DNA of 64,000 nt from Xylaria sp. FL1777 (GCA_022578965.1 MU400521.1:62001-126000), one strand, 5' to 3'; positions 34,787 through 46,222 are shown, counted from the first letter of the stretch. Made by a program: numbers and translations. Notes: generated by a model from the sequence alone, not told the origin.

Positions 34787-35175
34787 ATGTCTCCCCAAGC
34801 CGCCGCCATCGCCCGGGCCAGCCCGCGCATGACCTCGCTCATCAGCCGCCGAGCGTTCCACGCCACCCGCGCCCGTCTGTCCTCGCCGTACCACTACCCG
34901 GAGGGCCCCTACACGAACCTGCCCTTCAACACCAAGACGCGCTTCTTCGCCGTCCGCTACTGGGCCTACTGCCTCACGGGGTTCTTCGCGCCCTTCGGCA
35001 TCGCTGGTGCGTCAAAATCCCCCGTTTCCCCGAGTCGACCCATCCCCCAGCTCTTTAGACTATATTTAAATACCCAGGAAGGAGTTGGAAAGAGGGAAAA
35101 CCCTGTGGTGTGGCAGATATGCTAACAGTTGTGTTTTTTTTTCTAGTCTGGCAAACCAAGAAGCCCAAGGCTTAA
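34787..35175 (+). CDS. cox8: Cytochrome c oxidase subunit 8 (mammalian COX7C type)
   Basis: Two exons, 34787-35006 and 35147-35175, with a 140-bp intron (GTGCGT, GCTAAC branch, TTTTTTTTTCTAG); 82 residues. An N-terminal mitochondrial presequence (SRRAFHATRARLSS) is followed by the family hallmark SPYHYPEGPYTNLPFN, then RFFAVRYWAYCLTGFFAPFGIA spanning the single membrane helix, and the last exon supplies VWQTKKPKA. The subunit sits in complex IV of the inner mitochondrial membrane. The tiny last exon encodes only nine residues and is easily missed by gene callers; without it the helix ends abruptly. Start taken at ATG 34787 (MSPQAAAIARAS); a second in-frame Met at residue 15 also precedes the presequence arginines. 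Confidence 0.92.
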
Positions 35176-35988
35176 GCGTCTGGCGATCGAATCGTGGTAC
35201 TGAGTGTCGGGTCATGGACGAGTAAATTAGCTTGCGATGGACGTGGCCTTCGAAGCCAGCGGGAGGGGCGATGCAGCTGTACATATAGGAGCACTATAGA
35301 CCTAAGAGGCCACCGCCAAAAACTACGATTTCATTTGTTCGCTCATCGTTGGCATATATCCGTGATCTACTTGCCCCGAGGGTTTACGAGCATCCGCAAG
35401 ACAGGCTTGGCAAACTGATTCAGAAGCGTTATAAGAGTCTATATTCTATCCCAGCCGAAATCTTGTAGATCTTGGGGGAGCTATACGATCTCCTCTCGTC
35501 TTTGCTAAGGATTCTGATTATTAGTGTTTAGGATACACTCCCACCTCTAAGATCCAACACTAGCATAGCCGGTTCTTGGCAAGCCAGCAGACCAAGCTCG
35601 CTCGTTCTCCATCTTTACAGGCGGAGCGGTCTAACGACTGTGTGCAAGTTACCCCTTTTTGGTAAAATAATTTTGGCGTTGACTCCGTCTAACGCAACAG
35701 AATTAGGTTACTCAATCGGAATAATTATAAACATGCTCGAATATTTCCGAGCTATTATCTTGCTAGGTCTTGCCTGACAAAAGTCAATACGAGGGATATA
35801 ATAGACCATTCTAACCACTGTGAGAGCAGCTTATACGTATTAACAAGTTGTGTTTTAATTCTATATACCTATGCAAGAGATAGGGGTATTATAATACGAG
35901 GTAAGTCGTTGATACCCCAAGATATACACTTTTTGGTACAAGTACATCGTAATACATGCAAGCCCAGCTCATGAGAACTCCAATTATG
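35176..35988. other. Convergent spacer cox8 / PPR gene
   Basis: 813 bp, AT-rich, with 3' flanks of both genes. No further gene seen. Confidence 0.4.
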
Positions 35989-37839
35989 CTACATGATTGC
36001 CGACAACCAGCGTGGTTTACCAACATGTACGCTACCTCTTTCCAGAAGCTTTTCTAGAAAATGGAGCATGTATTGAGAATTCTTGTCGTCTAAGTCCCAT
36101 CTAGACTGCAGACAGTCGTAGACATGTAATATCTCGTCCCTAGTCGCGTATCGGGCATGTGCCTCAAGAATAGCCATGGCTAACCATGTACTAATGTAAA
36201 GGCCTTCAGCCTCGGAGTCGAAAGCGTCCAGGAAAGCGTTCCAGACGCTATGAAGCCTCTGAGCGCTCCAGTCTGAGCCCAGTCCGCCGTGCAAGGCAAA
36301 TGACTGGAACAGCGCTAGGAAGACCACTCCATTAAGTGGAATCATAAAAGCTGTCATTTCCTCGAGAAACTGGGCGACTTTGCTGAGATTACCAAGCCGT
36401 AGCCCGTAGTGATTTATGAGAATGCGATATGTTTGTAGGTCCGGGGATAACAAAGCCGACTTCTGGAACGTGGGGCGCATGCTAGGATGCCTTTTACCGA
36501 TACGGGCAAACATTGCAAGTACTTTCGTAATGGCTTTTGCTATGGTATAGTCTTTGTGGGGTGGTATTGGTAGGTCCTTATTGGAGGCCTTCATCTTTTC
36601 GTAGACATGTTCAGCGGATGACTCTTCGCCACATCGAATGAAACTGGCTATGAGACAGTTCAAAACCACGGTATCAATGATCTCACCGGCCTCGACCATT
36701 TCTCTATACCCAGCCCTGACACCACTGGAATCCTGTTTGAGGCCGAAGAAGTGGATGACAGTTGTGTAGTGATAGCGGTTAAATGCCAATCCGCGAGTTG
36801 ACATCTCCTTATAGATCATCTCGGCCAAATGGAACTTGCCTGCCTTTGACGCAGTATCAAAAAGAATATTCAAGGTCACATCGTTCGCCCTTAAACCGGC
36901 TTCCTTCTCCATTTGACGCCACAGTCTGAGGGCAGCCTCGAGCTCGACGACTGTGATTGTCGCGACGTACCCAGTAGCAAACGAGATAGCCGTATTCCAT
37001 TGAAAACTAGTTAAGGCGAATCCGGCGTTTTTAATATCGGCTATCACAGCAAAGTACCTCAACATTGATGTCTCGTCCTTACGTTCGCCAGACGCCAAGG
37101 CAGCGGTCAGTAAATGGCGTGTGACTGCAGTTAGGTACGTGGGCCGAGGTTCGGGAAGTGCCTGATAGAGATCCCATATGGTCTCGAGAGAAACTTGTGT
37201 GGGATGTCGATTCCGAAAAGCGAGTGCTAATCGCAGATCTCGTGCCGACTCTGGCTCCTCCTCAAGAGGATTTCGATCGCCATAGATGGTCTGAAGCTCG
37301 AGGTCCTCTGGCTTATCGGAAACCTTAATGTTGGGCCCATCTGCAAATGCATATTTCCTGAAATAAGGGTCCTTGTAGAATTTAAGAGACTCGTCAACTG
37401 AAATATCATCATAATAATCGACGATTCCAAGCACCTCTTCTTTCGTCTGGAGCTCAATACGCTGCTCAAAGAGAGATGGACTACGTAGTTTCTTCAGTTT
37501 CTCGGCCGGCTCGGGGGACGGTATGGCGGTGTGATTCCAATTACGTATACTCGCAGGATACGAGGTAAAGTAGTTTGAGCTTGGGGTAGGAGGACCGGCC
37601 GGTGCTACCGCGGCGCAGAATGTTCGGGCAAGTAAGAGGCCAAGATAGTATCTGGGCGCCGGTTGCGACTGGGTCGGACGGGTGCAGCGGGAGAAAGTGT
37701 GGAAGCCATTCGCGGCAGACCTTGCGCATGCATTTTGTACACGGACAGCTCGAGAACGGGCTATCGCGCTGGCAGCTAGCGAGGGTTGGCCAAGGAGTAC
37801 CGCGCCGTATCTCGACCCGTCTATTCTAGAGATGTTCAT
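35989..37839 (-). CDS. Mitochondrial pentatricopeptide-repeat (PPR) protein
   Basis: Intronless, 616 residues. The first 45 residues are rich in Arg, Ala and Ser with few acids (SAIARSRAVRVQNACARSAANGFHTFSR), a mitochondrial presequence. Residues about 265-470 form degenerate 35-residue helical pairs, for example TLNILFDTASKAGKFHLAEMIYKEM and VLNCLIASFIRCGEESSAEHVYEKM, the PPR pattern. Fungal PPR proteins bind organellar transcripts for processing, stability or translation of respiratory subunits. I cannot assign the RNA target or a yeast orthologue with confidence; it is shorter than Neurospora CYA-5-type proteins. Head-to-head with the mitoribosomal mS23 gene (553 bp), supporting a mitochondrial gene-expression role. 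Confidence 0.85.
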   Translation of the reverse strand: MNISRIDGSRYGAVLLGQPSLAASAIARSRAVRVQNACARSAANGFHTFSRCTRPTQSQPAPRYYLGLLLARTFCAAVAPAGPPTPSSNYFTSYPASIRNWNHTAIPSPEPAEKLKKLRSPSLFEQRIELQTKEEVLGIVDYYDDISVDESLKFYKDPYFRKYAFADGPNIKVSDKPEDLELQTIYGDRNPLEEEPESARDLRLALAFRNRHPTQVSLETIWDLYQALPEPRPTYLTAVTRHLLTAALASGERKDETSMLRYFAVIADIKNAGFALTSFQWNTAISFATGYVATITVVELEAALRLWRQMEKEAGLRANDVTLNILFDTASKAGKFHLAEMIYKEMSTRGLAFNRYHYTTVIHFFGLKQDSSGVRAGYREMVEAGEIIDTVVLNCLIASFIRCGEESSAEHVYEKMKASNKDLPIPPHKDYTIAKAITKVLAMFARIGKRHPSMRPTFQKSALLSPDLQTYRILINHYGLRLGNLSKVAQFLEEMTAFMIPLNGVVFLALFQSFALHGGLGSDWSAQRLHSVWNAFLDAFDSEAEGLYISTWLAMAILEAHARYATRDEILHVYDCLQSRWDLDDKNSQYMLHFLEKLLERGSVHVGKPRWLSAIM

Positions 37840-38392
37840 GAGCTGGCGTCCCGCATGGTGGTTTCGTCATCACAGCCTTTCCTATGTGTGTGATGGCATT
37901 GGTAAGTAGGTGTGTGGTTTTGCCGAATGTGGACAAGTGCTGTAGTGCGTCTTGTAATTCCGGTACACCTGGTATAAGACTTTAAGGCTGACAAGTTTGA
38001 AGCATCGAGCTTAAAAGAAAAAAAAAAAGATCACAGAGTGATAATTGGAGAAGAGGATGCAAAGCTATAGTGGTGGTGAACCCCAACTTAGCGCATTCAT
38101 TTAAGAGGGACTAATGCATGCGCCAGCCAGTCTGCTGCTCCCGTTAGCGGTTTATAGTGGGCCTCGGATCAACAAGTTCTCCCTAGCCAATTCAATAATT
38201 TCTAGCGAACTCGAAGATGTTTAAACAAACGTCTTTGATGCGCGAAGGGCATATCTCGAGCGGCGACGATAGCGCACTCGTCGTATAAAATCGACGACGG
38301 AAGAATCTGGATCAACTATTCGGTGTTGTATTCATACCCTCGAAAACCTTACCGCACGACACGACACCACTCCGCTCCGCTCCTCTCCCAGC
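37840..38392. promoter_or_regulatory. Shared divergent promoter, PPR gene / mS23
   Basis: 553 bp between start codons of two mitochondrial gene-expression proteins. It contains an A-run (about 38018-38030). Confidence 0.5.
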
Positions 38393-39242
38393 ATGGGCGG
38401 TCAACGACAGATCAGGCCCTTGCGGGTCTATCAGACCGTCACGCACATGCTGAACCACCGAATAGTGCCCAACGTCAAAATCCAGAAGCCCGTTTGGTAC
38501 AACGTCGTCGAGTCGATACCGCCGTCCGAGATCGTTATACGGCCATATCCGCCCCAGCATCGGAAACCCAACCCAAAGACACGGAAACCGAGCAGGCTAT
38601 TCCAGCCGCAGCAGCTGGTGTATGAGGAGGATGGGCTGCGACGCCAATTCTACAAAGACCATCCCTGGGAGCTGGCGCGGCCGAGGATGATCGTCGAAAT
38701 GGACGGCAGAGATGCAGAGCGATACGACTGGTCCAAGGGGCTACGACAGCGTGGCATGCCCCTCTGTGGCGAGAGGTAAGCTTCTCCCCACTATGCCGTT
38801 TTTGTCCTCTGTCAAAAGGAATTGGCTCAGAAACAGATGACTAACGGCAATTTGTTCCAGCGTTGTCCAGCGACAGCTGTGGATGATGCACAACGTGGAA
38901 GGCATGACACAGGAGAAGGCCTACGACATCGTACGGCGAGAGTTCTACGCGCTGCGGCAAGAGGAAGACATAGAGCGACGGATAGCAAAGGAGGAGGCCA
39001 TGAAGATGGGCGCATACTTCGGCAAGTCCGCCATGCAGGTCGGCTTAGAGCTCGAAGACGAACAATACGAGAACTGGAAGAAGTGGGCCACGAGGCAGAT
39101 CAACAATGTCCAGGCCGAGCAAGACGCTGCATACACCAATTTCGGTCTCGAGGAACAGCAGGAGGACGATGAGGATCCAGACGCGCTGGCGGATATTATC
39201 ATGACGGGCGAAGTTCCCACGAGTAGTCCCCAAAAGAAGTGA
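38393..39242 (+). CDS. rsm25: Mitochondrial small ribosomal subunit protein mS23 (Rsm25/S25)
   Basis: Two exons, 38393-38775 and 38861-39242, intron 85 bp (GTAAGC, GACTAAC, TTCCAG), 254 residues. The N-terminus [18 protein letters not shown] and [19 protein letters not shown] segment ([19 protein letters not shown]) are the fungal S25 signature; after the splice [15 protein letters not shown] and [20 protein letters not shown] continue the family. The C-terminus is acidic. It is a structural protein of the 37S mitoribosome. The basic start lacks a long cleavable presequence, as in its relatives. Convergent with the MIT-domain gene, only 210 bp away. Confidence 0.93.
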
Positions 39243-39452
39243 AATGCTAGGGTATACTTCATCTTCGGTGTAGAACTATTGTACAAATCCCTTGTATATG
39301 CCACCCAAACGCCACGCCCCGAGTGCATGAACAGTGTTTGAAAATCAAGCGCTTATATGATGCTCCCTAGCCATGCAAATGCAAATGCAAATTCCAAAAG
39401 TCGCGATCCCCATGCTGAATACTAATAGCACGCTAAACCGGTCCTGCGCGTC

Positions 39453-39785
39453 TCAAGCATCTGACAACAATTCATCCAATTGCTGAATGCGGTCTGTGTA
39501 GGCTCGTCGCTGGTGATTGTCGTCAGTGGAATAACTCAGCCAAGAACCACTAAAGCTCATCGCTTTATAGTTCAACAAGGGACTCACAATATTCTCCAGT
39601 TTCTTCGCATCTTCCATATTAGAAGCCCGCGCGATGACTCGGGCAAGCAGCTCGATGACTTCGGCATAGTATGCTCTGGCGCCATCATGATATTGGGCTT
39701 GGTCGAGCTGAACGGCGGTCCTAGCCTTAGCCAAGGCCACAGACAAGGTAGCTTTGGAAGATAGTGGCGTCCTGGGGCTGGCCAT
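39453..39785 (-). CDS. Small MIT-domain protein
   Basis: Two exons, 39785-39588 and 39509-39453, 84 residues. The 78-bp intron (GTGAGT ... CACTGAC ... CACCAG) is a multiple of three and has no stop, so unspliced reading adds 26 residues in the middle; splicing joins AKKLENI to RRAYTDRIQQLDEL and gives a compact three-helix bundle. Features of MIT (microtubule interacting and trafficking) domains: ALAKARTAVQLDQAQYHDGARAYYAEVIELL and a final YTDRIQQLDEL helix. MIT domains bind ESCRT-III tails, as in Vps4; here nothing follows the domain, so it would be a stand-alone adaptor. Start at MASPRTP fits the domain length; upstream in-frame codons lack conservation. Confidence 0.75.
   Translation of the reverse strand: MASPRTPLSSKATLSVALAKARTAVQLDQAQYHDGARAYYAEVIELLARVIARASNMEDAKKLENIVSPLLNYKAMSFSGSWLSYSTDDNHQRRAYTDRIQQLDELLSDA
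39510..39587 (-). other. Phase-0, frame-preserving intron in MIT gene
   Basis: 78 bp, GT-AG, stop-free. Retention would be silent to the reading frame but would break the MIT helix between LENI and RRAY. Confidence 0.75.
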
Positions 39786-41385
39786 GACCGCATGTGTTTT
39801 TTTTCTTTTTTGAAAGGTGGGTTTTCTATTAGTAGATAAGATAATGACACCGAGTTCGTCTGAACTTCTAGGAAAATAAGAAACTACCGACGCATGGCGG
39901 TGTTTATCAATGATACTGTCGCCAGTTTCTCCTGTGGGCCTCACTTCATCAAACGTCTCAACCCCCTGCTCGGCGGAGCGCTGTCAGTGTTTACAGAGAA
40001 TCTGTTCAATGCATTCGCCATGTATGATATGTTACCTCGCCTCTGTCGTGCGTTTCCGTTTGTTTCTAATTTAAGGGTCTGCTCGAACTTGGAGCCGCCG
40101 ACCTTTCGTAGTATACATGTGTACTCCGACTGTTGTTAGGTTGACTTAAGGTTTAGATACTCCATCTTCGTAAAATTAGCCTCCATTACCGGGCTTATCG
40201 TGAGGCTCTGGCTTACATAAAACATTGTCCATCTAAGTATTAGTTATCAAAGCATACGGGGTTATGACGAGATGAGTACCCACCCATTAATTAACACTCT
40301 GTATCATTTATGGCTTCATCATACCACTCGACATCTATTGTCGAGTTAGCCAGTACACCCCTCGATGGGGGAAGAGCATGAAACGGAGTCCTTAAAACCA
40401 GCTACTAACATACTTATGTGATGTGATATATACATATTTAGGTAGGTAGGTACTTAGCCTTACCAGTCACAATGTGACTCGGCTGCATTTGCCTATACTA
40501 TAGCTTGTTAACCCAACTACCTAGTAGCTTCGCCATCGGCCGGACCGACAGTTAGTAGGTCTCTTGCATTGATCTCGCAATCCATTAACCTACCTAGGTA
40601 ATTAATATGATGGTAATATTAGTGCAGATAGATGGCACAGTTACGCTCAGTTTTATATAGGTATCGGTATTCCATATTCTCAGAGGGGAACGGCATAGTG
40701 AGTAAGCATTCAGTCGGTAGCCATGCAGGTCCATCGTCGGTGAGTCCTTATCATACCACATTAGTCTAGTCGTGCTGGATGTCTGGATCGCCTCCTATTT
40801 GCCAATTCCTTGGAGGATGCATCGGTCCCAGCATCCCCGCCCCAGTCTTCAATAGTGCCGTCACGGTCTGCGTTACCTATTCCGGTCGATCTGCCAGGAG
40901 TACCTACATATTACATATAGGAGGTACCTCTTGGTAACATCTGCATTGTTTTTCTGTTAGACCACCCTACACGTAACGTAAACCTTATTCCATTACGTAT
41001 AGGCCGGCAACTATACATAGCCTTTCTTATACCCTTCTATAGGCAACTATAACCGCTTATAAGGAACTATACCCGTCGAGAGCCTTCGCACAAGCGGTCA
41101 GACTTTCAGCAGGTAGTGCAACGGCCTCGATTAAGCTTCCCCCACCTACAGTGTCACCCTCAGTGAGAGGGATTCGCGTCTAAGCCCTATTATTACCTAG
41201 TCTAGCAGAACGATCATCCTCAACCCGGTCCAGACTCTCAGGGGAACCGTTCGTATAATATATTCGCTGGGTTAGTGTTGTCTTAAAACAAAACAAGACA
41301 AGACGTCTGTCTGCAGCAGGAGAGAGAGAGAGACAACACTCCCAAAAAAAATAATAATCCACCCCCCAAGCCCAAAGACACGACA
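39786..41385. other. Spacer with TACCTAGGTA-type motifs
   Basis: 1.6 kb. TAGGTAGGTAGGTACTTAG at about 40440 and ACCTACCTAGGTAATT at about 40588 are palindromic motifs repeated across the window's spacers. AGAGAGAGAGAG lies at about 41321-41332, just upstream of the Nudix gene start. No gene recognised. Confidence 0.45.
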
Positions 41386-42569
41386 ATGGGCCGCTCAACA
41401 GTAGGCAAGTCCTACTTGCCCATCGTGCAAAATGCCGACAAGTAAGCCCAGCCTCGCTTTGCCTTTTCAAGATCCTCCCTTTCCCTCTCCCTACCTACCT
41501 ACTCCCCTTAAAGAAAAATCGAAATCACCAGGAAACGAACGTCGAGCTCATGCGCAAACCCCCTCAATCAAGCTTTCCCTATGACCGCGATCCTCTAGAG
41601 ATCTACTACCAGCTCCTGTTGGCCGGCGACCCCAGGCCGCACGGCTACCTGCGGCCGGAGACGGTGGCCAAGATGCCGTGGACGTCGTCGTTCGCCGTCT
41701 CGCACGAGCACCCGCGCACCGTGACGGTGCTGGACTCGTCGCGGGGCGCCGACAGCGCGGCCGCCTTCACGGCCGCCTTCCAGGAGCTGGTGGACGTGCT
41801 CATAGCGCGGGACACGTTCCGGCTGATCGCCAAGAAGCACAGCGAGCCCTTCACGATCCTCTCGTGGCCCACGAGCCAGGGCGCAGGAGCGGGCGCAGGA
41901 GGAGCAGGCGCAGGAGCAGGCGCAGGAGTTAAAGCGGGGGCGGGGATCGTGACGATGGAGCGTTTCGCTGCGCCGCTCTTCGGCATCCTCCTGCAGGGCG
42001 CGCACATGATCGCCTACGTGCGCTCGCGCGCCACCGAGAACGACTATGGCGTGATATCGGGGCTCTGGATCCCGCGCCGCGCCAAGCATCTCTTCAGCAG
42101 TCCCAACATGCTCGACGCCACCGTGGCCGGCGGCATAGCGACCGGGACCACGGCGCTGGAAACCATCATCAAGGAGGCGGGCGAGGAGGCCTCGCTGCCG
42201 CCGGAGCTGGTGCGCACGAGGGTGCGGTCCACGGGCCTGCTGACGTACGTCAGCTCGACGGACGCGATACACGGCTGGACCGGCGAGTCGGGGCTCCTGT
42301 GTCCGGGGATCGTCTACACGTACGACATGGAGCTACCCGAAGACGTCGTCCCGAAACCCCACGACGGCGAGGTCGGGAGTTACAATCTCATGAGCGTCGG
42401 GGACGTGCAGGCGGCGCTGCTGAACAATGAGTTCAAGCCTGATGCGGCCGTTGTCGTTATCGATTTCCTCATCCGCCACGGCGTTATAACCGCAGATAAC
42501 GAGCGGAATTTTGTCCGCATCAATGAGCATATACATCGCCGATTACCCTTCAGGGTCGCCGATCGTTAA
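41386..42569 (+). CDS. DUF4743/Nudix hydrolase (thiamine pyrophosphokinase-related)
   Basis: Two exons, 41386-41441 and 41573-42569, with a 131-bp intron; 350 residues. Exon 1 encodes MGRSTVGKSYLPIVQNAD and the split AAC codon runs into FPYDRDPLE, giving the typical SYL-x-QxADNFPY opening; starting at ATG 41550 instead would lose this block. The DUF4743 region has RPHGYLRPETVAKMPW. The Nudix box is GGIATGTTALETIIKEAGEEAS, with the EAGEE helix that binds metal. Relatives hydrolyse damaged thiamine diphosphate forms (Tnr3-like, without the kinase half). An Ala/Gly-only insert of about 24 residues (41880-41945) comes from a GCAGGAGCG-like microrepeat and probably forms a surface loop. Confidence 0.9.
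41880..41935 (+). repeat. In-frame GCAGGAGC minisatellite
   Basis: About nine degenerate copies of a GCAGGA/GCGGGC hexamer within the Nudix coding region, encoding alternating Ala and Gly. Copy number could vary without shifting the frame. Confidence 0.8.
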
Positions 42570-43552
42570 CGGACGGAAAAGGTATCTGGTCTTAGCCCTG
42601 GAGGATTTGCTCGCCCAGGCGAGCTCTATTTACTGAGCGTGGAAAGGAGGGGAAAAAAGGGAAAGGGAAAGAGAAAAAGGGACGATAGCTAGCATAGCCT
42701 ACGATACTTGAGCGTTTTGCTCCGATTTTACTAAATGAAACTATAAATAGGAAACAGATGGATTTGTTTGATGTAAATATTGTCAATGTAAAGATGCGAG
42801 AGCATCTTTGTCATTGGCTGATGCTCTCTCAATATCTAAGAATTTCACAAATATCAAATGTATTTTAACATGATTCACGGGCCATCGTTCCAACGTCTCT
42901 TACTTGCCTCTTATCATACCAAACAGTTTTATTGACCATGGGCCGAATCGACAGAAGGCCACTGAAATCGCTTGAGATCATAATAAATTTCAAGTTGCGA
43001 TAAGCGTCATTAGACCCAGATCAAATTACTTGTTTAATGCCCGTTGTCAATTTCTCTCTCGTATCGTGGCATCAACAGAGAATCTAAACGCCAGTCGAGC
43101 CTACTAAAAACCTATTTACACATGCTTCGGAATGTATCGATAGAATCGACAGCTCCCACGTCCGGCCTAGGAATCATCAGTGTAGTGGTGCTGCCAGCAA
43201 AGTAGTGAAGGAGGATGAGTCAACCTCGTGTGTCTATGTGTGGATATGAGTGGGTGTGTGATGTGCTGCAGTAGAATCAGCGTCAAGTCAAGTGCTGCTA
43301 ATCTGCGCATGGGTAAAAGGAAAAATCGACAATAACCATAGGCATGTCGAAAGGCTTTATGCCGTTTACCAGGAGAGAACTTGTGGCGCTCGCAATCAGC
43401 GGGATATGGGGAAGTACCGTGCGCTGGTAGAAAGAGCGGCTTCAACGGAGCCTGTCGTGGTTGGTTGGTTATTATACACAAGATAGAGATGACACTTTCA
43501 ACTTACGGTCAGGTTTCCTAGGAGCAGAGAGGTCAGGCGAGTGATTAGTATC
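42570..43552. other. Convergent spacer Nudix / RBM39-like gene
   Basis: 983 bp holding 3' flanks, including an AAAGGGAAAGG purine tract (about 42641-42681). No gene recognised. Confidence 0.4.
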
Positions 43553-45407
43553 TTAAAAAGCCTTGGTGCGAGAGAACAAACTGCTGTAGACTGCATCCAC
43601 AACAGGCGCGGCGCTAATCATGCGGCCTCCAAAATAACGACCATTGAGACCCTTGATGGCATTCTCGCCTCCTTGGACTTTGTCGAACTTGAGATAGATG
43701 TCGCCCTGTGAATTAGGATCGAGAGAAATATGAACAACGTGACCATATTTCTCTTCGGCTTCCTGTCTAACGTCATCCTCAAGATCCTTAACCCAGCCTT
43801 CACCTTCTTCCCTATACTCTGTATTAGTCGAAGCTCATTAAGACAATTCTTTAGAACTTAACGCACTCTGTGGGATCAAACATGTTATGCAGAACTACGC
43901 AACGACTAGCCATGTTTACCTTGACAGGGAGGGGTTTGGCCTCTGTCTTAGGTTTAACAATAGGTCCTTCATTTTGAGTCCCGTTGGAAGGCTCGTCTGT
44001 TCGTGCAAGTTTTCGCATCAGGGCATCACGACTATAATTGTTAAAATTCACACCAGCAACATCAGTGTCGTCCAAGGCACTGGCACCCGTTGCCTTGTCG
44101 TTGTCACGACCGCCGGCGCGATCGAAGCCAGAAGTTTGAGGACCTCGTCCACCAGCACCGGAGAAAGCGGAACCCTGATATGGTTGGTTTTGGCCTTGGA
44201 ATCTCTGTAGGAGATTGGCAGTTGACTCAGGGGTAAACTTATCGTTTCCAAGACCAACACGGATTGGGCGACCGGCGAGGTCAAATCCATTCATTTTTTC
44301 AAGTGCTTCCCGAGCTTGATCGGCATCGCGGAACCTATACAAGTGTCAGCATGACAGAGTTAATGGTCAAGCTAGGGAGAAGAGAGCATACTGTACGAAT
44401 CCATAGCCACGGCTACGACCAGTATCGTCTTTCTGAAGCTGGACAAATTCGAGTTCGCCAAACGGCTCGAAGACATTCTGCAAATCTTGTTCGGTGATGC
44501 TGAAATGAATATTTCCTACATATAGGCGGTGAAATGGGACTGAGTTGCCGTGGCCGGAGCCATCGGTATTGCGCACTTGGCGATTTTTCTCAGCTTCCGT
44601 AAGTTGGACAATGACCGGAATACCTAATAGTTTTTGACCTGTGAGCTGAAGGGCTGCAGTGACAGAATCTTCGTTTTTGAATTCAACATAGCCGACTCTA
44701 TGTAAAAAGAATTGTCAACAGTATTCAAAAGAATTAGGGGGGACTGTATTTACGCACCCCTTAGACCTTCCACTAATACGATCCTTAACAATCTGGGCCT
44801 CGTTAACAGGACCGACTTTCTCGAAGAACTCCTTGAGCTCCTTGGTGCGCAAGCGGGCTGCTAGTTGCTGGACAAATACGGTGCGCCGATCGCGCTCATC
44901 CTCGGTCGGCACGGGAGTAGCGTCGCGCTTGGGTGTCCGTCCGTTGCGGTGTCTGTCTTCGTCTCTGGCTCGGTATTGGCCGCGGTCATCACGATCGCGG
45001 TGATCATCCCTGGGACGGTAGTGCCGGCGAGGCGAGCGAGAGCGCGAGCGGTCTCGGCCACCACGGCCGCTACGGTAGTAGTCCCCATCACCTCCTCTGT
45101 GACGGCGTGAGTGTCGGCGATCATCATCACGACTCCGGCTTCTGCGCCTACTCTTATGGCTACCTGCATCACTGCGAGGAGTGGCTTCTCTGTCATCCCC
45201 TCGGTCACGTCGACCACGATCGCTACTACGATCACGCCTTCTCGGACTACGGTCTCGGCGGGTACGGTCTGGGCTACGATCGCGATCCCTACGGTCGCTT
45301 CGATCGGGCTTCTCGCGGTCGGTAGAGTCGCGGGGTTGGCTATCCTTCACATCGTCATTTTTACTGGCGGTGGCATCGAGCAGAGCCTCGACGTCAAGCG
45401 TAGCCAT
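43553..45407 (-). CDS. RBM39/CC1-like SR-type splicing factor
   Basis: Four exons, 45407-44758, 44697-44392, 44334-43867 and 43811-43553; introns 60, 57 and 55 bp; 560 residues. Residues about 25-165 are an RS/RD-rich domain (SRSRSP, RDRDRSP). RRM1 begins [12 protein letters not shown] with RNP1 rebuilt by splicing (GRSKGVGYVEF). RRM2 begins [10 protein letters not shown] with [10 protein letters not shown], also completed by a splice. The C-terminal UHM region has [25 protein letters not shown] and ends [22 protein letters not shown]39 (fission yeast Rsd1) couples U2AF to splice-site selection in the nucleus. All three introns lie in conserved blocks, so every intron must be removed to give a working protein. 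The ORF-rich opposite strand is a shadow of the RS repeats. Confidence 0.94.
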
Positions 45408-46222
45408 TTTAGGCTGCGAGGCTTCAAAAAAGATATATTGACCTGGAGATGGAGGGTGAGAGATGTTAAATTATATTTACTGTTCAAGGATCACTCCCAA
45501 CAGATGAAGAGAGAGTAGAAAGATGACCTGGTTGGCAGAGGATAATGGGTTGCTTTGACTGAAGCAACGTCGCCAAGTTCAGGGATTGGGAAGGTAGTTA
45601 TAGGCAGACGATGGAAAGTGGCGGGCGGGTGGGTCGATGGTGAAAAAGGCTAGCCCGGGGTTTCCTCGGACAACTCTGATAGCAAGCACAGTACTAGCAG
45701 CCATTATGCACGGTACGAATATAGTAGTGTACTAGGTAGTAGATGGGGTGAGATTATAGAACTAGAAGCATAGTTACTACGCGATCAAAAACGTTAATTC
45801 TTTAATGCACAAGCGGTCCACTTTGTAATTATATCTTCCTATTGTAATGATCACATTTAAGTTTACTACAGAAGCAGAAATTGAACCAGTGCCCTGCAGA
45901 GATATATAAGCATGCAGGTGCCAAATGTCAGCCAACGGAGCAGAATGTTAACGCAACGTTGAGAGAGTAGTCAGAACAACGTAGTCATGATTCCGAATAC
46001 ATAAAGGTCCGCACATTATATATAACGTGTACGTCAATGCTTAGAAGCTATTTATATTTAACAGGACAAGCCAATGCAATGAATAATTTTATTTCCTGTT
46101 GTCTTGCAGCCGCTTTTTATACTAAACCCTCGGTAAGAAGGCCTCTACCGTGCGGGTTGTGTTTCTATAATAGTAGCTTATACAGCGAGTTCTCAATCAA
46201 TTGCAGCCTATCCCTTCGTCAC
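45408..46222. other. Promoter region of RBM39-like gene and spacer
   Basis: 815 bp. The first part is the presumed promoter of the splicing factor; the rest is AT-rich with no gene. Confidence 0.4.

Noticed and set aside
41595..42272. 225-codon minus-strand frame
   Set aside because: Antisense shadow of the Nudix coding region with Arg/Ala/His-rich composition.
41550..42569. Nudix gene start at ATG 41550
   Set aside because: Loses the conserved SYLPIVQNAD-N-FPYDRDP opening that is obtained by splicing from ATG 41386.
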